From contig NZ_JBDNRK010000004.1 in assembly GCF_047718555.1 (NCBI RefSeq), positions 62,001 to 126,000 of the forward strand: a stretch of DNA of 64,000 bases. The letters run 5' to 3'. Under the pieces are notes generated by a model that saw nothing but the letters and a program-made list of their open reading frames with translations, searched no databases and had not been told where the DNA came from. Below, piece by piece: positions 24,576-34,686 of the stretch. Made by a program: the position numbers and the translations under genes. Source of the DNA: Clostridium_I sp047718555 (lineage in GTDB: Bacteria; Bacillota; Clostridia; Clostridiales; Clostridiaceae). Numbering within the stretch: position 1 is the first letter of the stretch; each line of letters begins with the position of its first letter.

Positions 24576-25261
24576 TATTTAGCATCTCCTATACTAGAAA
24601 AAAACTTATCAGAACATACACTAATTCTATCTTTAGCATCTTTAAATATACTGTCTAAACTATTACTTGGACTTGGAACATCCTTGTAAAAATCTATATC
24701 ATAAATAATAAAATAATTTGTTTTTGTTTCTGTTCTCCCGTAACTAACAGTTATATTCTGGTTAATCAATTTAGAAAAGTTATGATTAATTTTATACTCA
24801 CCATAGCTTGTACCAAAGCCAAAACGAACATCAATTATATCTTCACCATATTCAGAAACACTAATATTATTTTTATTTATAAATTTATTTAAAATTATCT
24901 TCTCTATATCTTTTGGATTATCCTTCTCTTCGCCAATAAAAATTCTTATTCCTACTCTCATAAATTGATTAATGTTAAAATTTTCAATTAACATGTTAAT
25001 TGACTGCATATAATTTTTGTAAATTTCATCTATGTCAATAGGGTCTTGAATATCCATAACCATTCTATTACTGTCTATTAATAAATTGCCTTTAATATTT
25101 GGATTGCTAAGATGTAATAAATTTGTAGATGGATTAAAATTAACATTAGGAAATTTAGTCTGATTAGATGTGATTATAAAATTTATTTTATCCATGCTAT
25201 TTGAAAATTGTAAGTTTAATCCATGCATACATTCAAACACAATTCTTTTCGTTTTTCTCAT
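24575..25261 (-). CDS. Unknown soluble protein, first gene of the attL cassette (TIGR04255-like?)
   Basis: This 228-residue protein is rich in predicted beta strands, with a helix around residues 80-100 (IYKNYMQSINMLIENFNINQ) followed by FMRVGIRIFIG. That arrangement loosely recalls the sporadic TIGR04255 family, some members of which occur near defence genes; I hold this weakly. No catalytic motif is visible. It starts after TTAGGGGGC and is the promoter-proximal gene of a tight three-gene unit with two membrane proteins. The unit sits in the position where prophages keep lysogenic-conversion or anti-phage genes. Confidence 0.6.
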   Translation of the reverse strand: MRKTKRIVFECMHGLNLQFSNSMDKINFIITSNQTKFPNVNFNPSTNLLHLSNPNIKGNLLIDSNRMVMDIQDPIDIDEIYKNYMQSINMLIENFNINQFMRVGIRIFIGEEKDNPKDIEKIILNKFINKNNISVSEYGEDIIDVRFGFGTSYGEYKINHNFSKLINQNITVSYGRTETKTNYFIIYDIDFYKDVPSPSNSLDSIFKDAKDRISVCSDKFFSSIGDAK

Positions 25262-25303
25262 ATTTAATTGCCCCCTAAATATTTATCTTTCGATCTTTAG
25301 TTA

Positions 25304-25309
25304 ATTATA
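25304..25309 (-). promoter_or_regulatory. -10 box of the attL cassette promoter
   Basis: TATAAT on the minus strand, 43 bases before the first cassette gene. The -35 is poor. It lies between the late-operon terminator and the cassette, so the cassette has its own transcription start. Confidence 0.45.
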
Positions 25310-25353
25310 CTATATAAGCCTAAATATTCCCACGATTAGCAAAAAAATAATTC

Positions 25354-25389
25354 TAAAAAATAAAAAAATCCTCCCTTTTACAGGAGGAT
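25354..25389 (-). terminator. Terminator of the prophage late operon
   Basis: On the minus strand ATCCTCC and GGAGGAT form the stem, followed by a long T-rich run (TTTTTTATTTTTT). It starts 11 bases after the holin stop codon and is the clearest intrinsic terminator in the prophage. Confidence 0.85.
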
Positions 25390-25399
25390 AATTAAAATA

Positions 25400-25798
25400 T
25401 TATTTCTGTACTGTAGCATTAATAGTAGTAGATCCAGTATATTTCAAATTATTAACTTCCAAAACAGTCTCCTTAATTACATTAAAAATCTGCTCATCTG
25501 TAAGACCTGTCTTGCCTGCTATAATCTCTAAAACTTTACTATGTTTAAAAGTTCCAGTCCAATCAAATTCTTTACCTAACTGCTCTACAGTTTTTACTGT
25601 ACTCTTAACTATAGCAATATCCTTGTTGTAGAGTTCTATGCCCATTGTCTGCTTAAGAGCTTCTTTCTGTTTATTGATTAAATCCTGCTTAGAATCTAAA
25701 AAATACTTCACTTGCCTTCTTCCTATCTCTAATATGGTAGCAACTCCAGCACCAACTACAGGTATAATAATTTCATTTACAATTGTTTGACTTAACAT
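25400..25798 (-). CDS. Phage holin, LLH-like family
   Basis: This 132-residue protein begins with one hydrophobic segment (residues 5-25, IVNEIIIPVVGAGVATILEI), then a charged helical stretch and a C-terminal part with LTDEQIFNVIKETVLEVN. This layout matches phi-LL-H type holins, which open the membrane for endolysin. It follows the endolysin gene, and the late operon ends just after it. Confidence 0.75.
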   Translation of the reverse strand: MLSQTIVNEIIIPVVGAGVATILEIGRRQVKYFLDSKQDLINKQKEALKQTMGIELYNKDIAIVKSTVKTVEQLGKEFDWTGTFKHSKVLEIIAGKTGLTDEQIFNVIKETVLEVNNLKYTGSTTINATVQK

Positions 25799-25825
25799 TT
25801 CTCATTCCTCCAATATTTTTATATT

Positions 25826-25853
25826 AAAAAAGGACTATAGTTTCCTATAATCC
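25826..25853 (-). terminator. Intercistronic hairpin after the endolysin gene
   Basis: GGATTATAG and CTATAGTCC with a GAAA tetraloop, then TTTTTT; the endolysin TAG stop lies at its 5' edge. One of seven similar elements in the late operon. Confidence 0.6.
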
Positions 25854-26818
25854 TATACATTTTCATCAAGCAATTTTGACCAGGTTGCTGGGCCAACTAC
25901 TCCATCCGGATTTAAACCATGAGATGCCTGCCAATTCTGAACTGATACTTTAGTACCGTTGCCAAATGTTCCGTCTACACTAGCACCAACTCTGAATTGA
26001 ATGTACCTGGTAGCATATTCATAGTGAGGGTTTGGAACTCCATCTACTGGTCTTGAATAAATCTCTCCTACTGCTCCTGCTGTTTTTGGTCCCCAAATTC
26101 CATCTTGCAAAAGTCCCATAATGCCTTGAAATTCTTTAATAGCTGCTGTAGTTACTGGACCATTAAAGCTGTCTACTACTATACCTTTTTTAAGAAGAGT
26201 ATTAAGTTGCAGCTGAATTATTCTTACTGCTGGATCTCCTTGCTGTACTGGCTGTTGTACCTGTGAAGCTGTTAAAACTACATTATTAGAATCTATTAAT
26301 ACATCATTACTGAATAAGTCTACATCTACATCACCTGTCATTCCAGGTATTCTTCCAGTCCAACTATGCTGTATTCCGGCATAACCTTTGGTATCTGCTG
26401 GAGTTGCTCCCGGTTCTGCAATCCATATCTTATTTTTAGGAAGTCCTGATTTATCAGCTACATTGTGAGCAGCATATAACAATAAACCAGAATTAAGGGC
26501 CATAAACGCAGTAACGAAATTCATGTCGGGATTAGCTACTTCATAGTCTAAGCAAGGTTTTAAGTCCTGTTCATACTTACCTATAGTATTAATAAAGTGC
26601 TGATATTCTTGTGCTGGTGCATTTCTAGCTGCAAAGTGATAGAATCCTACCTTTAATCCTCTGTCCTTAGCATTTTTGTACTGGCTATCCATTAATGGAT
26701 TTACATAAGTTACACCCTCTGTGGCCTTAATATAAACTACTGCCACCCCATCTGCTTTGACTGCATTCCAATCTGTTATGATAGTTCCGCTGTAAATGTC
26801 TATTCCTTTGAATCCCAT
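25853..26818 (-). CDS. Endolysin: GH25 muramidase with two peptidoglycan-binding domains
   Basis: This 321-residue protein has an N-terminal GH25 lysozyme domain (residues 1-190) with the catalytic acids Asp7 (in KGIDIYSG), Asp91 and Glu93 (CLDYEV), and two PG_binding_1 repeats (about 205-255 and 265-318, ending GLNPDGVVGPATWSKLL). It cuts the glycan strands at the end of the lytic cycle after holin opens the membrane. No signal peptide. It sits between XhlA and holin genes in the lysis block. Confidence 0.93.
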   Translation of the reverse strand: MGFKGIDIYSGTIITDWNAVKADGVAVVYIKATEGVTYVNPLMDSQYKNAKDRGLKVGFYHFAARNAPAQEYQHFINTIGKYEQDLKPCLDYEVANPDMNFVTAFMALNSGLLLYAAHNVADKSGLPKNKIWIAEPGATPADTKGYAGIQHSWTGRIPGMTGDVDVDLFSNDVLIDSNNVVLTASQVQQPVQQGDPAVRIIQLQLNTLLKKGIVVDSFNGPVTTAAIKEFQGIMGLLQDGIWGPKTAGAVGEIYSRPVDGVPNPHYEYATRYIQFRVGASVDGTFGNGTKVSVQNWQASHGLNPDGVVGPATWSKLLDENV

Positions 26819-26835
26819 TGATAATCATATCCTTT

Positions 26836-27090
26836 CTATTTTTTTAATAAGGTACTTAAAATAAAAATGGAGACTGTGACAAATATGCCAAGCCCCCACA
26901 TTATTACTGTTATAAAGGTATCCATTTTCTTTATTAGATTTTTAATTTCTGTCCTATTTGCTACTTCATTTTGTTCTAGAATATCAAGCCTTTTAGAATG
27001 ACTATCTAATCTATCTTTCTGATCTTTTAATTTTGTATCGATGGTCTTGTGTCTTTCCTCACATAGCTTTGCATCATAGCTTTCACTCAT
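26836..27090 (-). CDS. XhlA-like lysis-associated membrane protein
   Basis: This 84-residue protein has a charged coiled coil (residues 8-55, DQKDRLDSHSKRLDILEQNE) and one C-terminal transmembrane helix (58-80), the layout of hemolysin XhlA family proteins that act with holin in PBSX-like phages. It starts the lysis block, 43 bases after the long tail gene. Confidence 0.8.
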   Translation of the reverse strand: MSESYDAKLCEERHKTIDTKLKDQKDRLDSHSKRLDILEQNEVANRTEIKNLIKKMDTFITVIMWGLGIFVTVSIFILSTLLKK

Positions 27091-27115
27091 ACTGCACCTC
27101 CTAAAATTTCTATAT

Positions 27116-27141
27116 AAAAAAGCACCCTAAAATTAGGATGC
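27116..27141 (-). terminator. Intercistronic hairpin after the long tail gene
   Basis: GCATCCTA and TAGGGTGC pair (one G-U) and TTTTTT follows; the stop TAA of the tail gene is inside the 5' arm. Confidence 0.6.
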
Positions 27142-30100
27142 CTGTTTCTCTGATGAAGGCATATCGATTGATTTTAATCTATCAAATTCATAGCCTTTCT
27201 GTTTAACTTTTATTTCCCATACAAAAGGTATATCTGCTGTTCCTCTTACAATAAAGTATGTTGGATACATCTCAGCAGGATCTACCCACACGTTACCATT
27301 ACCATAAGGGCTAACAAATACTTCATACTGCATATTAGCGGTTACAGCTTCTAAAAACATAGGGTCTATATTAATGATACACATACCATTAGTGATATAG
27401 TTTCTCTTCATATCTCCAAAATAGCATTCAGTCATTTCATATGCATTAAATGCCCTAACACCATAACTGTCTGTCTTAACTGCTCTATTCTTAGAACCAC
27501 CTACAACTAAATTACCAGCCATAGTTAAATTACCACTACGACAATTAAATAGGAAAGTCTGTTTAACTAAATTTGTTGGAGGCGAATCGAATGGGGCATC
27601 TGAACCTATTGTAAAACTATCCCAACAACTCATAGTTACATTATGTGTAGAATAACTACTACCATCCTTTCCCGTACTCCACATTTTAAATTGATTAGTA
27701 CCTATACCAATGCCATAATCAAATTCTGTTATATAATTACCAGAATTATTAATATAATGTACATTTTTCAAAGAATGCCCATTCCAATTGCCATCACCGA
27801 AAAAGCAGAATTTTTCTGTATTACCACTAGGATTATTACCATAGTTTATTACAAAATCTGTGGTTATATAGCTTCCGTCTGCAGCTTCTTTTCCAAATCC
27901 TAAATATCCCTTTGCAGTACCAACACACAAGCCTATGTCACTAGTTTTAGTTAAATCACTTCCATAGGATAAAAACATACCCGCGGCTACCGCTCCAGTA
28001 TTTTCATAATCCTGAAAACCTATTGAATGGTCGCCCACAACTAGCCCTTGTACACTATTAACTTTTCCTATTATAGAAGCACCGCTTATTGTTAAACTAG
28101 AAGTTGAATTTGTACTTGTTATAGTGCTTCCGGAAATAGTAGTTCCTGATATAGTACCCCCAGTTATTGTTCTACCGCTTAGTGTACCTGTATTAATACT
28201 AGAAGCACTTAAATTGGTAACAGTAATCTTACTTGCATCTAAAGTACCAGTGGTTATTTTACTAGCATCTATACTTAAAATAGTACCGCTTTGTGCGGTG
28301 ATAGTATTTGCCTTTAACTTATCTGCTGTTATTGTATTTGAAGCAATCTCATTAGCTGTTACTGCATTTGCAGCTATTTTACTTGTTGTTATTGAATCGT
28401 CTTGGATTAGTGTATTACCAACTTTCTTTTTTACTGTTAGATTTGAAATTAATGTTATCATTTTATTTGTATCTGAATCAAGTTGGTTCATTTGAAAGTA
28501 AATCCAGCCACCTGTTACATCATCACTACCAGTTACTCCTCCATTTCCTATTGTTACATTCCATACACAATGTGACCAAGACATGTATACAGAATTAGTT
28601 ACTGGTCCACTTACATTCCACCATGTAGGTGTTGCTGATGTAGTTCCGTTTTTCAATAGTTGAAACCCAGCTGACAATTGACCTCTATCATTTTGATATC
28701 TATAAACGTCAGCTTCAATTGTAAATTGATCTCCAGGTCTAAGTGGTATTTGATTTATTCCATCATTAGCTATACTATCTCTTGTAGTTAATGTTAATAC
28801 AAAAGGTGTTCCAGCGTGTGAATCTGCCCTTACCGCACCTAAACCGAAACCACCCATATTTGTATTCATTGAAGGATTCGGAAAATAGTTTGTAAAATCA
28901 CCTATCAATATTTTGTCTGTTGTTATTGACATAGCACCTATTCTGTCAGCACTTATTGTACCAGCATTTATTTTAGTAGCATTTAAGTTTGCTATTTTAG
29001 CATCTTGAATAGTTCCATTTGCAATTTCTGCATTGGTTATTGTACCATCAGCTATCTGTGCATTGGTTATTGTACTACTTGCTATGCTCGCATTTGTAAT
29101 TGTGCCACTTGCTATTAGGGCATTGGTTATTGTACCAGTTTTAATACTTGCATTAGTTATTGTTGCATTAGCAATCATTGCATCTGTAATGGCTTCTGTT
29201 GCAATTACTCCACTAGTAGCAGTAATTGTGTTTACTTTTAAACTATTTGCATCAATAGATCTTGTATAAATATCTCCACCGTCTATTTTAGTTGTATCAC
29301 TACTATGTGCCCAGCCACTTAAATAAACTGTTCCGGATATTTGAATCTTACTTGCACTAATGCCTATAGATTCTGGTGATATATTTATAGTCGAAATTAC
29401 ATTATTTCCACCAACTCTATCGTCTGGATTTGCTATCCAGACTGTAGCTGTATTTCCTTTTTCTAATTTTACGCTACCTAAATGTGTTAAATATCCACCT
29501 GACGTTGAACTACTTGTAGCACCTTGTACAAAACTTGCATGGCTTAAGTTACTAGGTGTTGTGAATGTAAAGCTTTGAACTGTGTCTGTTTTTGCATAGT
29601 CATAATTAAATACAATATTAGAAGTGGTACTGTCTGTTAAATGACATTCTAATTGCGTGTAAATTGAAGTTATGCTTCCTTCTTTTCCTGATTTAAAACT
29701 TATTGTGTATTGTGTATTAGCTAAAAGTCCAGGTATTGAACCAGAGCTTATTCCGCAATTAGTTGTTCCATGTCCAATATATAGCATACGTGGAATTGAA
29801 TAATTAGATGTACCTTGATTTACATATACGAAAACACCGCTTCCCCAAAAACTCCACTTATAAGGGGCAGTTGTTGAACTAGGATTAGTGCCCTGACTAA
29901 AATCACCGTTTAATATCAAATTTTCACCAGCATTTACATAATTAGTATCAGCTTTAATTGTTATAGAACTATTTGTACTTATATCCAAACCACTTCCAAC
30001 ACTACTTGCTAACTGACTTGTTGTAATAGTTCCTGCTGATATATTAGTTGCAGTTATTGTTCCACTTGCAATATCGCCTCCAGTAATAGTATTTGCAGCA

Positions 30101-33100
30101 ATTTGATTAGTTGTAATTGTGCTTGCAGCTATTTCGTTTGCTGTTATAGCCCCCGTTACAATCCTATCTGCTGTTATAGTTCTTGAAGCTATCTGAGTTG
30201 AGGTAATAGTATTTGCAGCAATATCTGACGCTGTTATGGTATTTGCTTGAATATTATTAGACGCGATAGTATTTGCAGCAATTTTATCTCCTGTTATTGT
30301 TGCAGCAGTTATTTTACTTGCTGTAATTGCTCCATCTTGAATTAAAACAGCTGGGGTGACTTTCCTAATAAATACTTTTCTAACTTTAATAGAATTAGCA
30401 GCTAAACTACCGCCTAAACCTATATTATAATAAAAAGTTGTGGCCGGGTTGAAGTTAGGCAAACTTACATAACCTGTAAATTTTTGTTCGGTTGTAGTAA
30501 TTGTAAAAGAACTTCCACCTAATGAAGCATTACTGCTAGAGCCATTGTTTGCAGCCCACGTATGGGAATATAATTGAGTAGTAACATTTGCACCAGTATT
30601 ACTAACAGCATAAAATTCTACATAATATTGCTCATTTGGACTTCCAGACAATGGCTGAACATCGTCCATAAAGAAAAACCAAGCTGTATTACTATTAGTA
30701 GCATACCCATTAGCTATAGTTGTATTTGTCCAAGCATTAGTAACATTTGCACCTATTACTTCATTTAAAGTTGCTAAATTTGTAAAGTCTCCAATCATAA
30801 TTTTATCTACTGTTATAGAATTTGCTTCAATTCTGTTAGCATTTAGTGTCCCAGTGGTAATATCACCAGCATCTAAAGCGCCTATTACTCCGCTTGCTGA
30901 GGTAATTGTACCAGATGCAATCTTGTTTGCTGTGATAGTTCCACCAGCAATTTCATTAGCAGTTATAACACCACTAGCTATTCTATCTGCTGCAATTGTT
31001 CTTGAAGCAATCATTGAACTTGTTATTGTGCCTGCATTAATTCTACTTGCACATATATAACCACTTGTTATGTTGCCAGCGTCTAAATTTGCTACTGCTG
31101 CATTACCTAACTGAGTTAATGACCAACCTGAACCTGTCCATATGCTAATTCTATTACCATTTGCAGTATCAAACCATGTATCATTTACTTTATAAGTTCC
31201 TCCAGTTGGTGTTGTTACTTGTCTATATACCGTACTCTTTCCATCAGCTGTGCTACTTACTGTATCAATTTGTGATTGTACGTCATCTATTGCTGGACTC
31301 CAGTCTGTAGCCCTATTCCCACTCTCAAGTTTAGCTTCTTTATATTGAACTGTATCTGATGGTGTAGTTCCTGACAAATGTCTAATAGATATATGCACAT
31401 TGTATCTATTAGCAGGACACGTTGCTGTGACAGTGACATATCCTTCAGAACCAGCTGATATAACTGTATCGGATAAAAATTGACTATATACTGATTGGTC
31501 AGCAGACCTAAATTCCATCATAGCTCTCGCATCTTGATTTGTAGGTTTTAAGTAGATTCTACCAGTAAAAGTGTCTCCTGGATTACATGCAATTTGTGAA
31601 AAATAACTATCCCAACCACCAAATGTAACTGACCTAAAATCACTTGAAGTATTTGATAGCAAGTTTACTCCACCAACTTGTAAATTATCAATGCTACTTT
31701 GAGCATTGATTGTAGCAATATCAGTTGTACTTACCCAGGCTGAACCATTCCATTGCATTGGTGAAATTCCACCAGTAACTGACTTCATCCATAGATCACC
31801 AGTTTTAAATGTTCCTGTAGGAGTGGCTGACCCATAAAAAGTTGTATTCTTACCATTTGCAGTAGTTTGGGCATTTGAAGCATTTGTTAAAGCTGTACTA
31901 GCATTAGAATAAGCAGTGTTTATAGTGTTATTTATAGTTGTTGTTAATTCATCTGAGCCAACTTCACCATTCTTTATCTTATCTGCTGTAATTGCTCCAG
32001 AAGATATTTGGAGACCATTTATAGTTCCAACGGTTATATTTGCTGCTTTAAGGTTTATAACTTCTATATTAGCAGCATCTATTGTACCGGCGGTAATCTT
32101 ACCAGCAGTTAATCCAACAATTTTAGCGTCTGTAATACTACCATCAGCTATTTGAGTTGTTTTAACTGCCGCTGTTCCTATAAGGGCATTGGTTATGGCA
32201 CCTGTTTGTATATTAGCTGTTCCTATAGCTGCACTCCCAATTTGTGCATTACCTATTGTAGCATTAGCAATTTTGGCTCCTGTTATTTGTGCGTCTCCTA
32301 TTTTTGCAGTAGTAATTTGACCATCAGCAATTAAAGCCGTAGTTATAGTGGCGTCTGCTATAATTCCACTAGCTGCTGTAATAGTACCAGTTCTTATTTT
32401 ATCAGCAGTTATACTATTTGCTTGTAATACATTAGCTGTTAGAGTTCCAGTAGTAATATTGGAAGCATTGATATTTGATACAGTTATTTGGCTAGCATCT
32501 ATTGTACCAGCAGTAATTTTGTTGGCATTCAAACTGGCAATATTTGCATCAGTTATTGTTGCTAATGCAATTTTAGCAGTAGTAATTGTAGCATCTTTTA
32601 TAGAAGCATTAGTAATAGTTCCATTTTTTATATTAGCATCATCTATTGTTGCACTTGCTATATTAGCTGATGTTATTGTTGCACTAGCAATTTTAGTACT
32701 GGTAATTTGTGCGTCAGCTATATGAGCAGTTATAATTTGCCCACTTCCTATAAGTGCACTTGTTATAGAAGCAGTTTTTATATTAGCTGTATCTATTGCA
32801 GCTGAACCTATCTTTGCGTTAGTAATAGCTGCATCTTTTATCCATGCAGTATCAATGGCAGCTAAAGCAATTTTAGCACTTGTTATAGTTGCATCTAATA
32901 TTTTTGCAGAAGTAATTTGAGCATCAGCTATTTTGGCAGTTACTATGGATGCATCTACTATCTTTGCACTAGTTATTGAAGCATTTTCTATTTGAGCTGT
33001 ACCAACCACTAAATTATCTATTTTAGCATTAGTGGCAGTTAAGTTATCTATAGTTGCATAAACAGTACTTAAATTATCTATTCTTGCATTGGTAGCAGTT

Positions 33101-34260
33101 AGATTATCTATTGTAGCTGAAGTAGCGTATAAATTATCAATCCTAGCATTAGTAGCAGTTAAATTATCAATAGTAGCAGTATTGGCAAGTAAATAATTTA
33201 TATTAGCCTGCTCTACCACCATTCTATCCACAGTATTTTTTAAACTTCCACTAGAACTGAATTCCTGGGATGTTTCAGTTTTTCCAACAGCAGAACAACT
33301 TCCAGTTATAGCACCTTTGTAAGTAATCTTATTATCCATTACCAAAGTAATATAAACATTGTTATCTACATCAGTTATAGTAATTTTATCTCCTGCCTGT
33401 AATGCCTGGTTTCCTTGCCAATCCATACTGTAAGGCATGTAGGATAAATTCTTAAGCACATTATAAATGTTATTTAATTGTGTCTGCGTCATTATAGGAT
33501 TTTCAAATTGTATTTCATTGCCACTGGATCCCGCTGTTAATATATTATCAACTGCATTTCCCTCAGAATCTTTCTTTTGGCCAGCCTTACAGGACAGCCT
33601 ACCTATAGTAAATGCATTTTGGTTTGTATTTAATTTAAAATAATTATCCCCGGTTACACTAAATCCAGTATCTACATAAGAAATTATTTCAAGCTTTCCA
33701 GCTCTATTAAATCTGCAAAAGCCACCTAAAAAAGAAGCTATAAATCCAATAGCTTCCCTATAGGTATACCCTTCTATTTTATTTATTTGTGTGCTTGGAA
33801 GAGTTGTGGCAAGCTGAACTCCAGCCTTAGAACATATCTCCTGTGCCACAGAATTAATATTGGATGGATAACTCAAATCACTAAAATAAGCCTTTTCAAG
33901 TTTTACCATGTTGTCATAGCATGTTATTTTTACAGTATTTTTCTCAACGTCTATATCATCTACCGTAAAAACTCCTAATGGAACATCTTCATAATTACCA
34001 TTAACAAGTAAACTTATTGTAGCTGTTACTGGAGCATCCTCTATAATAAGACTACCTGGAGGATTGACTACAGCAACTTCAAGTTTAGCACTGCCAACCC
34101 CACCAAGCATAAAAGTGTCAGACGGATTTACATTCTCTTCTAAATCTATATCAATTATACTGTTATCATCAAATACAGTGCTCCTTATAGTTACAGAAGC
34201 CTTAAAAGTTCTTCCATTTTGTTTTATATTATTTAAAAAGTTTTGTGATACATTATACAT
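27133..34260 (-). CDS. Very long phage tail tip/side protein with repeat tracts and jelly-roll modules
   Basis: This 2375-residue protein is the largest gene here. Residues 1-350 resemble a tail-tip hub domain (late operon position after tape measure). From about 360 come heptad-like repeats of ATIDNLTATNARIDNL type, then long tracts of repeats such as ASITSAKIADAQITS (a regular beta-rich spiral fold). These tracts alternate with four beta-sandwich modules at roughly 865-1000, 1157-1300, 1442-1615 and 1788-1945 that look like carbohydrate-binding modules (for example NLILNGDFSQGTNPSS). The last 300 residues form a distinct C-terminal domain. It most likely contacts cell-surface glycans. AAGGAGG precedes the start. 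The DNA repeats mean that assemblies and lengths should be checked. Confidence 0.85.
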   Translation of the reverse strand: MYNVSQNFLNNIKQNGRTFKASVTIRSTVFDDNSIIDIDLEENVNPSDTFMLGGVGSAKLEVAVVNPPGSLIIEDAPVTATISLLVNGNYEDVPLGVFTVDDIDVEKNTVKITCYDNMVKLEKAYFSDLSYPSNINSVAQEICSKAGVQLATTLPSTQINKIEGYTYREAIGFIASFLGGFCRFNRAGKLEIISYVDTGFSVTGDNYFKLNTNQNAFTIGRLSCKAGQKKDSEGNAVDNILTAGSSGNEIQFENPIMTQTQLNNIYNVLKNLSYMPYSMDWQGNQALQAGDKITITDVDNNVYITLVMDNKITYKGAITGSCSAVGKTETSQEFSSSGSLKNTVDRMVVEQANINYLLANTATIDNLTATNARIDNLYATSATIDNLTATNARIDNLSTVYATIDNLTATNAKIDNLVVGTAQIENASITSAKIVDASIVTAKIADAQITSAKILDATITSAKIALAAIDTAWIKDAAITNAKIGSAAIDTANIKTASITSALIGSGQIITAHIADAQITSTKIASATITSANIASATIDDANIKNGTITNASIKDATITTAKIALATITDANIASLNANKITAGTIDASQITVSNINASNITTGTLTANVLQANSITADKIRTGTITAASGIIADATITTALIADGQITTAKIGDAQITGAKIANATIGNAQIGSAAIGTANIQTGAITNALIGTAAVKTTQIADGSITDAKIVGLTAGKITAGTIDAANIEVINLKAANITVGTINGLQISSGAITADKIKNGEVGSDELTTTINNTINTAYSNASTALTNASNAQTTANGKNTTFYGSATPTGTFKTGDLWMKSVTGGISPMQWNGSAWVSTTDIATINAQSSIDNLQVGGVNLLSNTSSDFRSVTFGGWDSYFSQIACNPGDTFTGRIYLKPTNQDARAMMEFRSADQSVYSQFLSDTVISAGSEGYVTVTATCPANRYNVHISIRHLSGTTPSDTVQYKEAKLESGNRATDWSPAIDDVQSQIDTVSSTADGKSTVYRQVTTPTGGTYKVNDTWFDTANGNRISIWTGSGWSLTQLGNAAVANLDAGNITSGYICASRINAGTITSSMIASRTIAADRIASGVITANEIAGGTITANKIASGTITSASGVIGALDAGDITTGTLNANRIEANSITVDKIMIGDFTNLATLNEVIGANVTNAWTNTTIANGYATNSNTAWFFFMDDVQPLSGSPNEQYYVEFYAVSNTGANVTTQLYSHTWAANNGSSSNASLGGSSFTITTTEQKFTGYVSLPNFNPATTFYYNIGLGGSLAANSIKVRKVFIRKVTPAVLIQDGAITASKITAATITGDKIAANTIASNNIQANTITASDIAANTITSTQIASRTITADRIVTGAITANEIAASTITTNQIAANTITGGDIASGTITATNISAGTITTSQLASSVGSGLDISTNSSITIKADTNYVNAGENLILNGDFSQGTNPSSTTAPYKWSFWGSGVFVYVNQGTSNYSIPRMLYIGHGTTNCGISSGSIPGLLANTQYTISFKSGKEGSITSIYTQLECHLTDSTTSNIVFNYDYAKTDTVQSFTFTTPSNLSHASFVQGATSSSTSGGYLTHLGSVKLEKGNTATVWIANPDDRVGGNNVISTINISPESIGISASKIQISGTVYLSGWAHSSDTTKIDGGDIYTRSIDANSLKVNTITATSGVIATEAITDAMIANATITNASIKTGTITNALIASGTITNASIASSTITNAQIADGTITNAEIANGTIQDAKIANLNATKINAGTISADRIGAMSITTDKILIGDFTNYFPNPSMNTNMGGFGLGAVRADSHAGTPFVLTLTTRDSIANDGINQIPLRPGDQFTIEADVYRYQNDRGQLSAGFQLLKNGTTSATPTWWNVSGPVTNSVYMSWSHCVWNVTIGNGGVTGSDDVTGGWIYFQMNQLDSDTNKMITLISNLTVKKKVGNTLIQDDSITTSKIAANAVTANEIASNTITADKLKANTITAQSGTILSIDASKITTGTLDASKITVTNLSASSINTGTLSGRTITGGTISGTTISGSTITSTNSTSSLTISGASIIGKVNSVQGLVVGDHSIGFQDYENTGAVAAGMFLSYGSDLTKTSDIGLCVGTAKGYLGFGKEAADGSYITTDFVINYGNNPSGNTEKFCFFGDGNWNGHSLKNVHYINNSGNYITEFDYGIGIGTNQFKMWSTGKDGSSYSTHNVTMSCWDSFTIGSDAPFDSPPTNLVKQTFLFNCRSGNLTMAGNLVVGGSKNRAVKTDSYGVRAFNAYEMTECYFGDMKRNYITNGMCIINIDPMFLEAVTANMQYEVFVSPYGNGNVWVDPAEMYPTYFIVRGTADIPFVWEIKVKQKGYEFDRLKSIDMPSSEKQAS

Positions 34261-34282
34261 CTAGCATACCTCCTTACGAGGT

Positions 34283-34660
34283 TTATTTTTCATCAATCAT
34301 GTATTCAATAGCTTGCAGTTCTACAGGAGATATATTGAAACCATTTAATTCATTTATAGAGAATTTATGAACTTCAATTTCATTTTCTATATCCAATAAA
34401 GCCTTTATATCTTTATCCCATTCATCTTTATCCTTAAATTTAATTTGTCCTTTCTCATCTGCAATTGCCTTGCCTTTTTCATCTTTCTCCGCATATTTTT
34501 CTATTAATTTTTGTCTTTCCTTATCATATACCTTAAGCTCTGATTCAATTTTAGAGATATTTTTAGATATGGCGTAACTGACCTTTACAGGAAGTTGCTT
34601 TTGAGCAACCCCACTTAATTTTTGTATATTTTCTATTAACTTTTGATTACTTATTTTCAT
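34283..34660 (-). CDS. DUF1617-like phage protein
   Basis: This 125-residue helical protein (MKISNQKLIENIQKLSGVAQ...LNGFNISPVELQAIEYMIDE) matches the pattern of DUF1617 proteins, which lie beside tail-tip genes in Gram-positive siphoviruses. The central part is highly charged. The function is unknown; position suggests a tail assembly factor. Confidence 0.65.
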   Translation of the reverse strand: MKISNQKLIENIQKLSGVAQKQLPVKVSYAISKNISKIESELKVYDKERQKLIEKYAEKDEKGKAIADEKGQIKFKDKDEWDKDIKALLDIENEIEVHKFSINELNGFNISPVELQAIEYMIDEK

Positions 34661-34686
34661 TTAAAATCATCCTCTCAGTTTATATT

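Noticed and set aside
30000..33200. Regularly spaced DNA repeats that could suggest a CRISPR array
   Set aside because: The repeats are imperfect, codon-phased and inside a single open frame; there are no unique spacers of equal length.
27600..34264. Many rightward hydrophobic frames over the long tail gene
   Set aside because: They are mirror images of the TITxAxI repeats, giving runs of Val, Ile, Leu and Ala, and have no ribosome binding sites.
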